DNA from: Rhodococcus sp. B50
Lineage (GTDB): Bacteria > Actinomycetota > Actinomycetes > Mycobacteriales > Mycobacteriaceae
Direction of reading: 5' to 3'
Length of the DNA stretch: 64,000 nucleotides
NCBI RefSeq assembly: GCF_013602415.1
Contig: NZ_WPAG02000002.1
Coordinates: forward strand, 930,001 to 994,000
Under the pieces are notes generated by a model. That model was not told the DNA's origin. It searched no databases and saw only the letters and a program-made list of their open reading frames with translations. Positions within the stretch are counted from its first letter, which is position 1. Each line of letters opens with the position of its first letter. The position numbers and the translations under genes were made by a program. Shown here piece after piece: positions 1 to 11,610 of the stretch.

Positions 1-2179
<2,179 letters not shown>

Positions 2180-2183
<4 letters not shown>

Positions 2184-3169
2184 CCGAGTCCGACATCCCG
2201 GGTGTGCAGCTGCGCGCGCCGGAACTCCCGCAGCACGATCCGTCCGATCCGGCCGAGAGCGCGGTGATCGCCGGACTGGTCCGGTCCTGGCCGCGCCGCG
2301 CCGCGGTGAAGAAACCCGAGGTGGATCTGGATGCGCTGTTCGAACCGCACCGCGCCGACTTCCCCGAGCAGATGCTGCCCTTCGCCGAGCATCCGCGCTA
2401 TCTGGCGCTGGACGAGCCGCCGCGGGCGCGGCTGCGGGCATGGGCGTGGATCGCCTACAACAAGAGCGTCGTCGACATCGAGCAGCACGTCGTCAATCCG
2501 GGCTTCGGGTTGATCATCGACGACGTGTTCGGGTTCGGGCCGTCCGACCGGGTGGTGACCGGGGTGCTGCAGGCGATGGTCGACGAGCAGTACCACACCC
2601 TCATGCACCAGCAGGCCAACGCGCTGACCCGCCGCCGCCGCGGCTGGGCGTTGCCGGAGTCGGTGCTGCCGGGGTGCCCGACGGTGCGGGAGCACCGCGC
2701 CGCGGTCGCCCGGGCGGAGGATCCCCGGGCGGCGGCGCTGGTGCAGCTGGCGTTCACCACCGTCGCGGAGACCTCGATCAGCGCGTATCTGGCGTTGCTC
2801 ACCACCGACCCGCAGGTGCAGCCGGTGAACCGCGCGACCGTGGCCGTGCACCGCCGCGACGAGCTGTGCCATGCCTCCCTCGCCGGCGGGTTGCTCACCG
2901 CTGTGCTCACCGAACTCGACGACGTCGATCGGGTGCGGTTGCTCGACGCGCTCGGCGCGGCGGTCGCCGCGTTCACCGGCGCCGACACCTCCACCTGGGC
3001 GGCGATCATCGCGCACGAGAACATTCCGGGTGGCGACGAACTCGTCGCCGACACCATCGCGGTGAGCGAGGGCCGGCCGGTGGTGCAGGACTGCACCGCC
3101 ATCCGCCGGCTGTGCGGGGGCTTGGGGCTCGGGGAGGAACTCGACGCCCGCTGGCCCTGGCGCCGCTGA
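2180..3169 (+). CDS. AurF/CmlI-family diiron N-oxygenase
   Basis: Predicted non-haem diiron monooxygenase that oxidises an aryl-amine to a hydroxylamine or nitro group, 329 aa. All seven ligands expected for the AurF fold can be placed: Glu101, Glu136 and His139 in DEQYH, Glu197, His224, and Glu228 and His231 in DELCH. Spacing and numbering are almost those of AurF, and the double E-x(about 30)-DExxH pattern is intact. The GTG start at 2180 is preceded by GAAAGGAG and overlaps the upstream stop (GTGA), making it the third cistron of the pabB-papC-like unit. Operon context points to a 4-aminophenyl substrate derived from chorismate. The exact substrate and number of oxidation steps cannot be read from sequence. 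A hairpin right at the stop codon probably ends the transcript. Confidence 0.85.
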
Positions 3170-3187
3170 GCGGGCCGGCTCAGCGGC
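3162..3187. terminator. Bidirectional hairpin between N-oxygenase and ppm
   Basis: Perfect 10-bp inverted repeat GCCGCTGAGC / GCTCAGCGGC with a 6-nt loop. It covers the stop codons of both convergent genes (TGA 3167-3169 and, on the minus strand, 3180-3182), so one stem can serve both transcripts. There is no T-tract, as is common in actinobacteria. Confidence 0.6.
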
Positions 3188-3956
3188 CGAGCAGTGCCCG
3201 CAACCGCGCGAGCCGGCTGCGCAAGCCCCACACGGTGACCCGCACCAGGGCCTCCTGCACGATGTTGCCGTTCATCTTCGACTCGCCGATCTCCCGTTCG
3301 GTGAACGTGATGGGCACCTCGGCGACGGTGAACCCGGCCTGCAGGGTGCGCCACGCCAGATCCACCTGGAAGCAGTAGCCGTGCGAGGCGATCGCGTCGA
3401 GGTCGAGCTTCTCGAGCACCTCCCGGCGATAGGCGCGGTAACCGCCGGTGATGTCCTGGATCGACACCCCGAGGGCGAGCCGCGAGTAGATGTTGCCGCC
3501 GCGCGAGAGCACCTCGCGGTGCCACGGCCAGTTCACCACCGTGCCGCCGGGCACATAGCGGGAGCCGAGCACCAGATCGGCACCGGCGTCGACCTTCTCG
3601 AGCAGCAGGTGCAGCTGTTCGGGGGCGTGGCTGCCGTCGGCGTCCATCTCCACGAGCACCGTGTAGTCGTGTGCCAGACCCCACCGGAAACCGGCGATGT
3701 AGGCGGCGCCGAGGCCGTTCTTCTCGGTGCGGTGCAGCACCGCGATGCGTTCGTCGGCGGCGGCGAGTTCGTCGGCGAGGGCGCCGGTGCCGTCGGGGCT
3801 GCCGTCGTCGACGACGAGGACGTGGGTGTGCGGCAGCGCGGCGTGCAGCCGGGTGATGATCCGACCGAGGTTCTCCCGCTCGTTGTAGGTCGGAATGATC
3901 ACCAGGGTGCGGGCGCTGGGTGCGCTGTCGTTCCCGGCCGGCGTTGCCGCTGCCAT
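3180..3956 (-). CDS. ppm: Polyprenol monophosphomannose synthase
   Basis: GT2 glycosyltransferase that moves mannose from GDP-mannose to polyprenyl phosphate, making the lipid donor for lipoarabinomannan/lipomannan synthesis and protein O-mannosylation at the membrane. The 258-aa protein has [11 protein letters not shown] near residue 20, [10 protein letters not shown], and the metal/nucleotide DAD motif (EMDADGSH) near 105. The C-terminal basic amphipathic region lacks the membrane domain of long DPM enzymes. The ATG overlaps the lnt stop (ATGA). In M. tuberculosis these two activities are one fused Ppm1 protein; here they are separate, coupled cistrons. Confidence 0.93.
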   Translation of the reverse strand: MAAATPAGNDSAPSARTLVIIPTYNERENLGRIITRLHAALPHTHVLVVDDGSPDGTGALADELAAADERIAVLHRTEKNGLGAAYIAGFRWGLAHDYTVLVEMDADGSHAPEQLHLLLEKVDAGADLVLGSRYVPGGTVVNWPWHREVLSRGGNIYSRLALGVSIQDITGGYRAYRREVLEKLDLDAIASHGYCFQVDLAWRTLQAGFTVAEVPITFTEREIGESKMNGNIVQEALVRVTVWGLRSRLARLRALLGR

Positions 3957-5584
3957 CAGAGGTCCTCCTTGTCGAACCGGCCACCGGCCGGTGCTCCTGC
4001 TGCGCCGGTGCTGGTTCGAGCTGCCGCACCGGCCTTCTCCCGCCGCCCCCGCACCAGGGCGAGACCGGCGGCGGCCACGGCCGCGGCGCAGAGCAGAAGC
4101 TCCGGCGCCGCTCCGAGCCGACTAGCCAGCGTAACGTCTGCGCGCACGGGCACCTGCGCCACCAGGGCATCGGGCACGAACAGCGGTGTGCTCTGCTGCA
4201 CCCGGCCGTCCGGGGCGACGATCGCGCTGACCCCGCTGGTCGCCGCGACCACCACGGCCCGGCCGTGCTCGACGGCCCGCAGCCGTGACATCGCCAGCTG
4301 CTGGTAGGTCATCTCGGTGTCGCCGAAGGTGGCGTTGTTCGTCGGCACCGCCAGCAGCTGCGCGCCGGCGTCGATCGAGTCGCGGAACGCCCGGTCGAAG
4401 GCCACCTCGTAGCAGGTCGCCACCCCGATGTCGATGCCGCCGGCGGTGACGGTGCCGTCCCCGTCGCCGGGCACGAAATAACCCGCCCGGTCGGCGTACT
4501 CGGAGAACAACCGGAAGAACGAGCGCCACGGCAGATACTCGCCGAACGGCTGGATGATCTTCTTGTCGTGCCGCTCCCCCGGCCCGGTCTGCGCGTCCCA
4601 CACGATCACCGAATTGGTGGTGGTGCCGTCCCCGTTGATCAGCACCGCCCCGACGAGGATCGGCGCGGCGATCGCGGCGGCCGCGGCGGTGATGTCGCGG
4701 GCGGCGTCGGCGTTGCGCAGCGGATCGATGTCCGAGGCGTTCTCCGGCCAGATCACCACGTCCGGGGCCGGGGCCCGCCCGGCGGCGACATCGTCGGCGA
4801 GTTCGAGGGTGCGGGCGACGTGATTGTCGAGCACCGCCTTGCGTTGGGCGTTGAAGTCCAGGCCCAGGCGCGGCACGCTGCCCTGGATCGCCGCGACCGT
4901 CACCGTCGACGACTCCTCGGTGGGGGTGCGCACCAGCGGCCACGCCGCCGCCGCGAGCAACGGGCCGAGCAGGCTCACCGCGACCGGCACCGTCCAGGCC
5001 CGCGCGGCGCGGGGACGGTGGTAGGCGGTGAGGACGACGGCGGCGAGCCCGGCGCCGGTCGCGGCCACGGCGAACGACACCAGCGGGGCGCCGCCGACGA
5101 CGGCGAGGGAGACGAACCAGCCGTCGGGTTGCCCGAACGCCAGGCGCCCCCACGGGAAGCCGCCGAACGGGACGCTCGACCGCAACCATTCGGTCAGGCT
5201 CCACGCCGCCGCGATCCACAACGGCGCGACCGGCAGGGACCGCAGGTGCACCACCAGCGCGCCGAACAGGCCGACGAAGACCGCCTCGGCGGCGGCGAGC
5301 GCCAACCACGGCAACGGACCGACGTACACCCCGATCCAGGGCAGCAGCGGCACCAGGAAACCGAGACCCGCGAGGTAGCCGTAGCCGAAACCGGCGCGTC
5401 GCCGCATCGGTACTGCAACCAATACACCGATCAGGAGGGCGAGCCCGACGGGGGCGAGGAACCACAGCGGGCGCGGCGGGAACGACGCGAACAGCAACAG
5501 TCCCGCGACGACGGCGGCCGACGCCCGCAGTGCGACGCCGCGCACCGTCCGCGCGGTGACCGCCGCGAAAGGCCGGCCGGTCAC
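3956..5584 (-). CDS. lnt: Apolipoprotein N-acyltransferase
   Basis: Integral membrane enzyme that N-acylates the lipidated N-terminal cysteine of lipoproteins. About 542 aa: several hydrophobic segments in the first 190 residues, a nitrilase-fold domain, and a final transmembrane segment. The triad is visible as Glu in WPENASD (near 280), Lys in [12 protein letters not shown] (near 340) and Cys in [10 protein letters not shown] (near 391). GTG at 5584 is chosen because it overlaps the upstream amidohydrolase stop (GTGA) and starts just before the first membrane segment; the frame stays open far upstream without conserved sequence. Followed by ppm with ATGA overlap. Mature lipoproteins such as the one encoded at 34696-35187 would be its substrates. 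Confidence 0.92.
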   Translation of the reverse strand: MTGRPFAAVTARTVRGVALRASAAVVAGLLLFASFPPRPLWFLAPVGLALLIGVLVAVPMRRRAGFGYGYLAGLGFLVPLLPWIGVYVGPLPWLALAAAEAVFVGLFGALVVHLRSLPVAPLWIAAAWSLTEWLRSSVPFGGFPWGRLAFGQPDGWFVSLAVVGGAPLVSFAVAATGAGLAAVVLTAYHRPRAARAWTVPVAVSLLGPLLAAAAWPLVRTPTEESSTVTVAAIQGSVPRLGLDFNAQRKAVLDNHVARTLELADDVAAGRAPAPDVVIWPENASDIDPLRNADAARDITAAAAAIAAPILVGAVLINGDGTTTNSVIVWDAQTGPGERHDKKIIQPFGEYLPWRSFFRLFSEYADRAGYFVPGDGDGTVTAGGIDIGVATCYEVAFDRAFRDSIDAGAQLLAVPTNNATFGDTEMTYQQLAMSRLRAVEHGRAVVVAATSGVSAIVAPDGRVQQSTPLFVPDALVAQVPVRADVTLASRLGAAPELLLCAAAVAAAGLALVRGRREKAGAAARTSTGAAGAPAGGRFDKEDL

Positions 5585-7191
5585 CGCGCGTACACGACCC
5601 GGCCGCGGTGCACACTGCGCACCAGCACCGGATCGGCGGTGCCCGGGGTGAGATCCGGCAACGGCGCCACCCGCGACCGCGGATCCGTCGACCAGCGCTG
5701 CACCGAGTCCTTCGGGGCGGCGACCACCAACTCCCCCACCTCCCAGATCGCATACGATGCCGGCGCGCCGGGATCGAGGGTGCCGGCCATGCCGTCGCGC
5801 ACCCCTCCGGCCCGCCACGCCCCGCGGGTCGCGGCGGCGAACGCCGCCCGCGGGGAGATGCCGCTGCCGTCGGTGCGGTGGTGCACCGCCGCCCGCAGCA
5901 TCGGCCACGGCCGCGGCGCCGTCACCGGCGCATCGGAGCCGAACGCCAGCGCCAGGCCGGTCGCGGCCAGCGACGCGAACGCGTTCAGCGCCGCCGCGCG
6001 GTCGGCGCCGAGCCGCTGCGCGTACATCCCGTCCGGTCCGCCCCACAGGGCGTCGAAGCTCGGCTGCATGCTCGCGATCACCCCGTACCGCGACAACACC
6101 TCCGCCTGCGCGACCGTCAGCGACTCGACGTGCTCGAGCCGATGCCCGCGCGCGGCGAGCGCCGGTCCGCCGACCTCCGCGGCGACCGCCTCGAACGCCG
6201 CCACCGCGGCGGTGGTCGCGGCGTCACCGATGACGTGGAAACCGGCCTGGATGCCCGCCGACGTGCACGCGCGCACATGGGCGGTCAGCTCGTCCTCGGT
6301 CAGATAGGTGGTGCCGCAGCAGTCCGGCAGGTCGTCGTAGGGTCGGGCCAGCGCCGCGGTGTGCGAGCCGATCGACCCGTCGACGAACAGATCCCCGCCG
6401 AGCGCGGCGGCGCCGGTGGCGGCGAGCAGCTCCGCGGCTTCCTCGCCGGTGCGCACCGCCTGCCCCCAGTAGCCGCGCACCTGCACCGGATGGTCGGTGC
6501 CGAGCAGTTCGGTGAAGTCGTCGAGCCCGGAGATGTCGGGGCCGGCGCATTCGTGCACCGCGACGTAGCCGTGCGCGGCGAAATCGTCGAGGGCCGCCAG
6601 CCGGGCGCGGGCCCGCTGCGCGGCGGTCAGGCCGCGGCGGGCGGCGCCGCGCACCGCGTGGTGCGCCGCGGCGGTCAGCGGCTGCTGCGGATCGAAACCG
6701 GCCAGCTCGTCCAGGGGCTCGGCGGCGACCCGCAACGCGCTCGACGCCGCGGCCGAATGGGCGTCGATGCGGCCGAGGTAGACGAGCCGGGCGGGGGCGG
6801 CGGCGTCGAGGTCGGCGGTGCTCGGCGGGGTGGGGTCGGGCCAGCGGGTCTCGTCCCAGCCGTGCCCCCAGATCACCGCGTCGTCGTGCGCGTCGGCGTG
6901 CGCGCGCACCCGGCGCAGCGCGTCCTCGCGGTCCACGGCGTCGGTCAGGTCCAGCCCGGTCAGCGCCAGGCCGTGGCTGGTGGTGTGCACGTGGGTGTCG
7001 ACGAAACCGGGGGCGACGAACGCGCCGTGCAGGTCGACGATCTCGGCGTCCGGGTGCAGGGCGCGGCCGGGCCGGTCCTGCCCGACCCACACGATGGTGC
7101 CGTCGGTGACGGCCATCGCGGTGGCATCGGGGGCACCGGCGCTGTAGATGCGGCCGCCGACGAGAAGCTGGGTGTGCGGTGCAGGGCTCAC
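5581..7191 (-). CDS. Amidohydrolase family 3 (YtcJ-like) metal-dependent hydrolase
   Basis: A 536-aa amidohydrolase-superfamily protein of the YtcJ/LAF3 type. It has the small N-terminal beta-domain, the metal-binding HVH pair (His67, His69) in DTHVHTTSHG, a WGHGWDETRW segment, HVIGDAAT, RLEHVE, and a late FGSDAPVT carrying the final metal-binding aspartate. The start is a GTG. Its stop overlaps the lnt start (GTGA), so it heads an amidohydrolase-lnt-ppm operon, though the functional link is unclear. The substrate is unknown; the family includes hydrolases of formamides and other C-N bonds. Confidence 0.82.
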   Translation of the reverse strand: MSPAPHTQLLVGGRIYSAGAPDATAMAVTDGTIVWVGQDRPGRALHPDAEIVDLHGAFVAPGFVDTHVHTTSHGLALTGLDLTDAVDREDALRRVRAHADAHDDAVIWGHGWDETRWPDPTPPSTADLDAAAPARLVYLGRIDAHSAAASSALRVAAEPLDELAGFDPQQPLTAAAHHAVRGAARRGLTAAQRARARLAALDDFAAHGYVAVHECAGPDISGLDDFTELLGTDHPVQVRGYWGQAVRTGEEAAELLAATGAAALGGDLFVDGSIGSHTAALARPYDDLPDCCGTTYLTEDELTAHVRACTSAGIQAGFHVIGDAATTAAVAAFEAVAAEVGGPALAARGHRLEHVESLTVAQAEVLSRYGVIASMQPSFDALWGGPDGMYAQRLGADRAAALNAFASLAATGLALAFGSDAPVTAPRPWPMLRAAVHHRTDGSGISPRAAFAAATRGAWRAGGVRDGMAGTLDPGAPASYAIWEVGELVVAAPKDSVQRWSTDPRSRVAPLPDLTPGTADPVLVRSVHRGRVVYAR

Positions 7192-7209
7192 GGGTGCCCA
7201 GTCTGCCCG

Positions 7210-7752
7210 TTACCGCTCCTCGCGGCGGCGCGGGGTCTCCACGATCTCCCCTTCGAGCACGGTGCCGCGGTCGTCGACCTGCTCGGGCGCGGCCGGGCCG
7301 CCGGTCAGGTGCGGGGCGGCGCCGACGACGCTGTGATCGACGACCTGCCCGTCGACCACCACCAGCCGCGGCGCGGTGAACCCGGTGGTGCGGGCCCGCC
7401 GCGCGACCAGCGTGCGCACCGCCGGGCGCAGCGCGGCGCGGGTCGGCAGCAACAGCACCACCCCGAGCGCGGTGCTGACGATGCCGGGGATCAGCACCAG
7501 GGCGGCGCCGGCGCCGAGGAGCGCGCCGTCGGTGAGCACCCGCTCCGGGGAACTCGCGCGCGGCGCCCGGCCTGCGCGCAGTTCGCCGAGGCTGCGCAGC
7601 GCGCGGCGGCCCAGCGCGGCGAGCACGAGATAACCGGCGGCGCTGACGCCGAGGAAGATCAGCACGGTGGCGAGGGCACCGAGGGTGGAGCCGAGCCAGG
7701 CGAGCACCGCGATCTCCGCCACGATGTAGAGCACGAACAACAACGGGTACAC
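7210..7752 (-). CDS. fxsA: FxsA family membrane protein
   Basis: A 180-aa cytoplasmic-membrane protein of the FxsA family. Hydrophobic segments lie at about residues 1-20, 25-45 and 75-100, followed by a hydrophilic, acidic, proline-containing tail ending in basic residues. The GTG at 7752 has GGAAGGAA upstream on the coding strand. In enterobacteria FxsA affects phage exclusion, but the actinobacterial role is unknown. M. tuberculosis has a homologue (Rv2053c) near ppm1, so this neighbourhood is conserved. The upstream neighbour is a divergent TSUP exporter; 105 bp lie between the two starts. Confidence 0.85.
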   Translation of the reverse strand: MYPLLFVLYIVAEIAVLAWLGSTLGALATVLIFLGVSAAGYLVLAALGRRALRSLGELRAGRAPRASSPERVLTDGALLGAGAALVLIPGIVSTALGVVLLLPTRAALRPAVRTLVARRARTTGFTAPRLVVVDGQVVDHSVVGAAPHLTGGPAAPEQVDDRGTVLEGEIVETPRRREER

Positions 7753-7857
7753 GGCGGGATTTCCTTCCGTCGGCGACTTCTGTCCGGTCAACGAACGAAC
7801 CGCCGGTTTTTCTCCCGGACCCGGCGACCGGATGCGGCCCGTGATCGAATGGCCGCC

Positions 7858-8622
7858 ATGACTGCGGGTGACTGGGCGTTGCTGCTGACCGCCGCGACGG
7901 CCGCCGGCTGGGTGGACGCGGTGGTCGGCGGCGGCGGGCTGATCCTGCTGCCCGCGCTGTTCCTCGTCGCCCCGCAGTTGACACCGCAGGCGGCGCTCGC
8001 GACGAACAAGCTCACCGCGATCTGCGGGACCGGCGCCGCGGTGGTGACCTTCGCGCGGCGCATCCCGCTGCGCTGGTCGCTGCTCGGTCCGGCTGCGCTC
8101 GTCGCGGCGCTGGCCGCGGCGGCCGGGGCGGCGGCGGTCTCGCTCATCGACCGGGAGGTGTTCATCCCGATCGTGATGGTGGTGCTCGTCGCGGTGGCGG
8201 TGTTCGTCACCACCCGTCCGAAACTCGGGGCCGGCGGCACCCGCCGCCCGTCCACGCTGCGGCTGGTCACGGTGGTGGTGACGGCCGCGGCGGTGATCGG
8301 CTTCTACGACGGGATCCTCGGGCCGGGCACCGGTACCTTCTTCATCATCGTGTTCGCGGCGATGCTCGGCAGCGAATTCGTCACCTCGGCGGCGATGGCG
8401 AAGGTGCTCAACTTCGGCTCGAATCTGGGGGCGCTGGTGTTGTTCGCCCTCGGCGGGCATGTGTGGTGGACGCTCGGGTTGGCGATGGCGGTGTGCAATG
8501 TGGCCGGCTCGGTGCTCGGCTCCCGGATGGCGCTCGCGCGTGGCGCCGGCTTCGTGCGGGTGGTGCTGCTGGTCGTGGTGGTGGCCATGGTGATCCGGCT
8601 CGGCATCGAACAGTTCGGCTGA
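7858..8622 (+). CDS. TSUP/TauE-SafE family anion exporter
   Basis: A 254-aa polytopic membrane protein with about eight hydrophobic segments in two repeats, each marked by a glycine-rich loop: VVGGGGLILLPAL near the N-terminus and FYDGILGPGTGTFF in the middle. This is the TSUP (sulfite/sulfoacetate exporter, YfcA-like) signature. ATG 7858 was chosen because the first membrane segment begins almost at once; ATG 7849 is in frame and would add three residues. Neither has a clear ribosome site. Substrate unknown; sulfite, sulfonates or other organic anions are typical. Confidence 0.85.
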   Translation: MTAGDWALLLTAATAAGWVDAVVGGGGLILLPALFLVAPQLTPQAALATNKLTAICGTGAAVVTFARRIPLRWSLLGPAALVAALAAAAGAAAVSLIDREVFIPIVMVVLVAVAVFVTTRPKLGAGGTRRPSTLRLVTVVVTAAAVIGFYDGILGPGTGTFFIIVFAAMLGSEFVTSAAMAKVLNFGSNLGALVLFALGGHVWWTLGLAMAVCNVAGSVLGSRMALARGAGFVRVVLLVVVVAMVIRLGIEQFG

Positions 8623-8673
8623 GCCGGCCGCGGTGGGTCGGTGCGGCAACCCCGGCACGGTGCGCACCGGCGA

Positions 8674-8679
8674 TAGGGT
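8674..8679 (+). promoter_or_regulatory. Leaderless -10 (TAGGGT) for tldD
   Basis: TAGGGT lies 6 nt before the GTG at 8686, so transcription would begin at or next to the start codon. No Shine-Dalgarno is present, consistent with a leaderless mRNA. Confidence 0.6.
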
Positions 8680-8685
8680 GGGCGG

Positions 8686-10197
8686 GTGAGCGCGGTGGAC
8701 GACGACTTCTTGGCCCTTCCGTTGCATGCGGCCGCCGACGCGGCGCTGACGGTGGCGCGCGCGGCGGGTGCGATCCACGCCGATGTGCGGGTGCATCGGA
8801 TGCGGACCTGGACGAGCACCCTGCGTGACGGCGCCCTGCAGGCCGCGGTGGACGGCACCGACTGCGGGGTGGCGGTGCGGGTGCTGCTCGACGGCACCTG
8901 GGGGTTCGCCTCGCATCCGGTGCCCGGACCGGACGGCGCCGCCGATGCCGCGGCCCGCGCGGTGGCCGTGGCCCGCACCCTGCGCGCGTTGAATCGGGAT
9001 CCGGTGCAGTGGGCCGACGAACCGGTCCACCGGGACGCGGTGTGGGTCTCGCCGTACGAGATCGATCCGTTCACCGTGCCCGCCGCCGAACGCATCGCGG
9101 TGCTCGAGGACTATTCGCGGCGGTTGCAGGATGCCACCGGGGTCGACCACGTCAGCGCCACTGTGATGCTGGTCAAGGAACAGAGCTTCTATGCCGATCT
9201 CGCCGGGTCGACGATCACCCAGCAGCGGGTGCGGATCCACCCGGACCTCGAGGCGACCCGCGTCGACCGGGAGGCCGGCACCTTCGAGTCGCTGCGCACC
9301 CTGGCCCCACCGACCGGCCGCGGCTGGGAGTACCTCGGCTCCGACCGGTGGTGGGACTGGAGCAGTGAGCTCGCCGAGCTGCCCGAGCAGCTCGCCGAGA
9401 AGGCGCAGGCCCCATCGGTGACCGCGGGCCGCACCGATCTGGTGATCGACCCGACGAATCTGTGGCTGACCATCCACGAATCGGTCGGGCACGCCACCGA
9501 ATACGACCGGGCGATCGGCTACGAGGCCGCCTATGCCGGCACCTCCTTCGCCACCCCCGACCTGCTCGGCAGCCTGCGCTACGGCAGCGACGCCATGCAC
9601 GTCACCGCCGACCGCACCGAACCGCACGGGCTGGCCACCGTCGGATACGACGACGACGGGGTCGCCGCCCAGTCCTGGGATCTGGTGCGGGCCGGGGTGT
9701 TCGTCGGCTACCAGCTCGACCGGGCGTTCGCCCCCAAGCTCGGGGTGGCACGGTCGAACGGCTGCGCCTACGCCGACTCGGCGCATCACGTGCCGATCCA
9801 GCGGATGGCGAACGTGTCGCTGCAACCCGATCCGACGGTCGATCGCAGCACCGCCGATCTGATCGCCGCGGTCGACGACGGGCTGTACATCGTCGGCGAT
9901 CGCAGCTGGTCGATCGACATGCAGCGGCACAACTTCCAGTTCACCGGGCAACGTTTCTACCGGATCCGCGGCGGCCGGCTCGCCGGGCAGGTCCGCGATG
10001 TCGCCTATCAGGCGTCGACCACCGAGTTCTGGGGTGCGCTCGAGGCGGTCGGCGGCGCGTCGACCTGGCGGCTCGGCGGGGCGATGAACTGCGGCAAGGC
10101 GCAACCCGGGCAGATCGCCGCGGTCTCGCACGGCTGCCCGTCCGTGCTGGTCCGCGGCGTGAACGTGCTCAACACGGTGCAGGAAGGTGGCCGATGA
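8686..10197 (+). CDS. tldD: TldD family metalloprotease subunit
   Basis: A 503-aa TldD/PmbA-family protein, the zinc-bearing partner of a TldD-TldE heterodimeric protease that trims unfolded peptides (microcin or antitoxin maturation in E. coli). The metal motif HESVGH is at residues 264-269, with the conserved TDLVIDP strand just before it and GCAYADSAHHVPIQRM further on. GTG 8686 fits a TAGGGT -10 at leaderless distance. The stop overlaps the ATG of tldE (ATGA), so the two subunits are made in a coupled way. Confidence 0.93.
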   Translation: MSAVDDDFLALPLHAAADAALTVARAAGAIHADVRVHRMRTWTSTLRDGALQAAVDGTDCGVAVRVLLDGTWGFASHPVPGPDGAADAAARAVAVARTLRALNRDPVQWADEPVHRDAVWVSPYEIDPFTVPAAERIAVLEDYSRRLQDATGVDHVSATVMLVKEQSFYADLAGSTITQQRVRIHPDLEATRVDREAGTFESLRTLAPPTGRGWEYLGSDRWWDWSSELAELPEQLAEKAQAPSVTAGRTDLVIDPTNLWLTIHESVGHATEYDRAIGYEAAYAGTSFATPDLLGSLRYGSDAMHVTADRTEPHGLATVGYDDDGVAAQSWDLVRAGVFVGYQLDRAFAPKLGVARSNGCAYADSAHHVPIQRMANVSLQPDPTVDRSTADLIAAVDDGLYIVGDRSWSIDMQRHNFQFTGQRFYRIRGGRLAGQVRDVAYQASTTEFWGALEAVGGASTWRLGGAMNCGKAQPGQIAAVSHGCPSVLVRGVNVLNTVQEGGR

Positions 10198-11564
10198 TCC
10201 CCGGAGACCGACTCGTCGAGACGGCCCTGGCCGCCTCCCCCGCCGACGAGACCATCGTGATCGTCACCGACGGCGCCGAGGCGTCGCTGCGGTGGGCCGG
10301 CAACTCGATGACCACCAACGGGTCGGCGCGCGCCCGCAGCGCCACCATCGTCGCGATCCGCCGCACCCCCGGCGGGGCGCACTGCGGGGTGGTCACCGCC
10401 CCGATCGTCGACGCCGACGACCTCGCCTCGGTGGTCACCGCGGCGTGGGCGGCCGCCGAGCAGGCCCCGGCCGCGCCCGATGCGATGCCGCTGATCGACG
10501 GCGACGGCCCCGACCCGCACTGGGGTGATCCGGCGGTCGGCACCGATGTCGAGGTCTTCGCCCCGCTCCTCGACGGGCTCGCCGCCGGGTTCGACGACAC
10601 CGATGCCCTCTACGGGTTCGCGCACCACCAGACGACGACCCTGTGGCTGGGTACCTCCACCGGGGTGCGGCGCCGCTGGGTGCAGCGCGACGGCTCGCTC
10701 GAGATCAACGGCAAACGCGGCGGCCCGACCGGGGCGAGCGCCTGGGTCGGGGCGGGCACCGGCGACTTCACCGACGTCGCCATGGACCCGTTGCGCAGCG
10801 AATTGGCGCGGCGGCTGGACTGGGCCGGCACCCGCGTCGACCTGCCCGCCGGCCGGTACGAGACGGTGCTGCCGCCGTCGGTGGTCGCCGATCTGCTGAT
10901 CCCGCTGCTGTGGTCGCTCGACGGGCGTGGCGCCGAGGAGGGTCGCTCGGTGTGGGCGGGGACCGGCGGCACCCGCCTCGGCGAGCGGCTCGCGGCGCTG
11001 CCGGTGACGTTGACCTCCGATCCGGCCGCGCCCGGTCTCGGCTGTCCGCCGTTCGTGGTGGCCACCGCCTCCACCGACAGCGTCTCGGTGTTCGATACCG
11101 GCATGAGCGCCGGGCGGGTCGACTGGATCCGCGACGGCGCCCTGCACGCCTTGGCGTATCCGCGGGCCGCGGCCACCGAATTCGGGGCCGTCCCCACCGC
11201 GCCGGGGGAGAATCTGCTGCTCACCGGCGGCGGCACCGCCGATGTGGACGCCATGATCGCCCGCACCGAACGCGGTCTGCTGCTGACCACCGTCTGGTAC
11301 CTGCGGGAAGTGGATCCGGCGGTGCTGTTGCTGACCGGTCTGACCCGCGACGGGGTGTATCTGATCGAGGACGGGCAGGTGCGGGCGGCGGTGAACAACT
11401 TCCGGTTCAACGAGTCCCCGGTGGATCTGCTCGGCCGCGCCACCGAGGTCGGTGCCACCGAACGCACCCTGCCGCGGGAATGGAAGGACTGGTTCACCCG
11501 CACCGCGATGCCGCCGATGCGCATCCCCGACTTCCACATGTCCTCGGTCAGCGCCGCCCACTGA
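10194..11564 (+). CDS. tldE: TldE/PmbA family metalloprotease partner subunit
   Basis: A 456-aa TldD/PmbA-family protein without the HExxxH motif, as expected of the TldE (PmbA) subunit. It shows the family's central GRYETVLPPSVVADLL segment and a late TGLTRDGVYLIEDGQV stretch. The ATG at 10194 overlaps the tldD stop (ATGA) and is preceded by GGAAGG. Together with TldD it would form one protease with the active site enclosed at the heterodimer interface. A strong hairpin follows the stop. Confidence 0.92.
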   Translation: MIPGDRLVETALAASPADETIVIVTDGAEASLRWAGNSMTTNGSARARSATIVAIRRTPGGAHCGVVTAPIVDADDLASVVTAAWAAAEQAPAAPDAMPLIDGDGPDPHWGDPAVGTDVEVFAPLLDGLAAGFDDTDALYGFAHHQTTTLWLGTSTGVRRRWVQRDGSLEINGKRGGPTGASAWVGAGTGDFTDVAMDPLRSELARRLDWAGTRVDLPAGRYETVLPPSVVADLLIPLLWSLDGRGAEEGRSVWAGTGGTRLGERLAALPVTLTSDPAAPGLGCPPFVVATASTDSVSVFDTGMSAGRVDWIRDGALHALAYPRAAATEFGAVPTAPGENLLLTGGGTADVDAMIARTERGLLLTTVWYLREVDPAVLLLTGLTRDGVYLIEDGQVRAAVNNFRFNESPVDLLGRATEVGATERTLPREWKDWFTRTAMPPMRIPDFHMSSVSAAH

Positions 11565-11567
11565 CGT

Positions 11568-11603
11568 CCGGTCCGGTCGGTGGACAGCCGCCGACCGGAC
11601 CGG
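11568..11603. terminator. Bidirectional terminator hairpin tldE / gpx
   Basis: A 13-bp inverted repeat: CGGTCCGGTCGG (11569-11580) and CCGACCGGACCG (11591-11602) plus one flanking C-G pair, with a 10-nt loop. It fills the 46-bp gap between two convergent genes. Confidence 0.65.
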
Positions 11604-11610
11604 CGGTGGC

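Noticed and set aside
5608..7857. Long plus-strand open frame leading into the TSUP gene
   Set aside because: It is Arg/Gly/Pro-rich shadow coding antisense to the amidohydrolase and fxsA; only the part from 7858 shows membrane segments and the TSUP signature.
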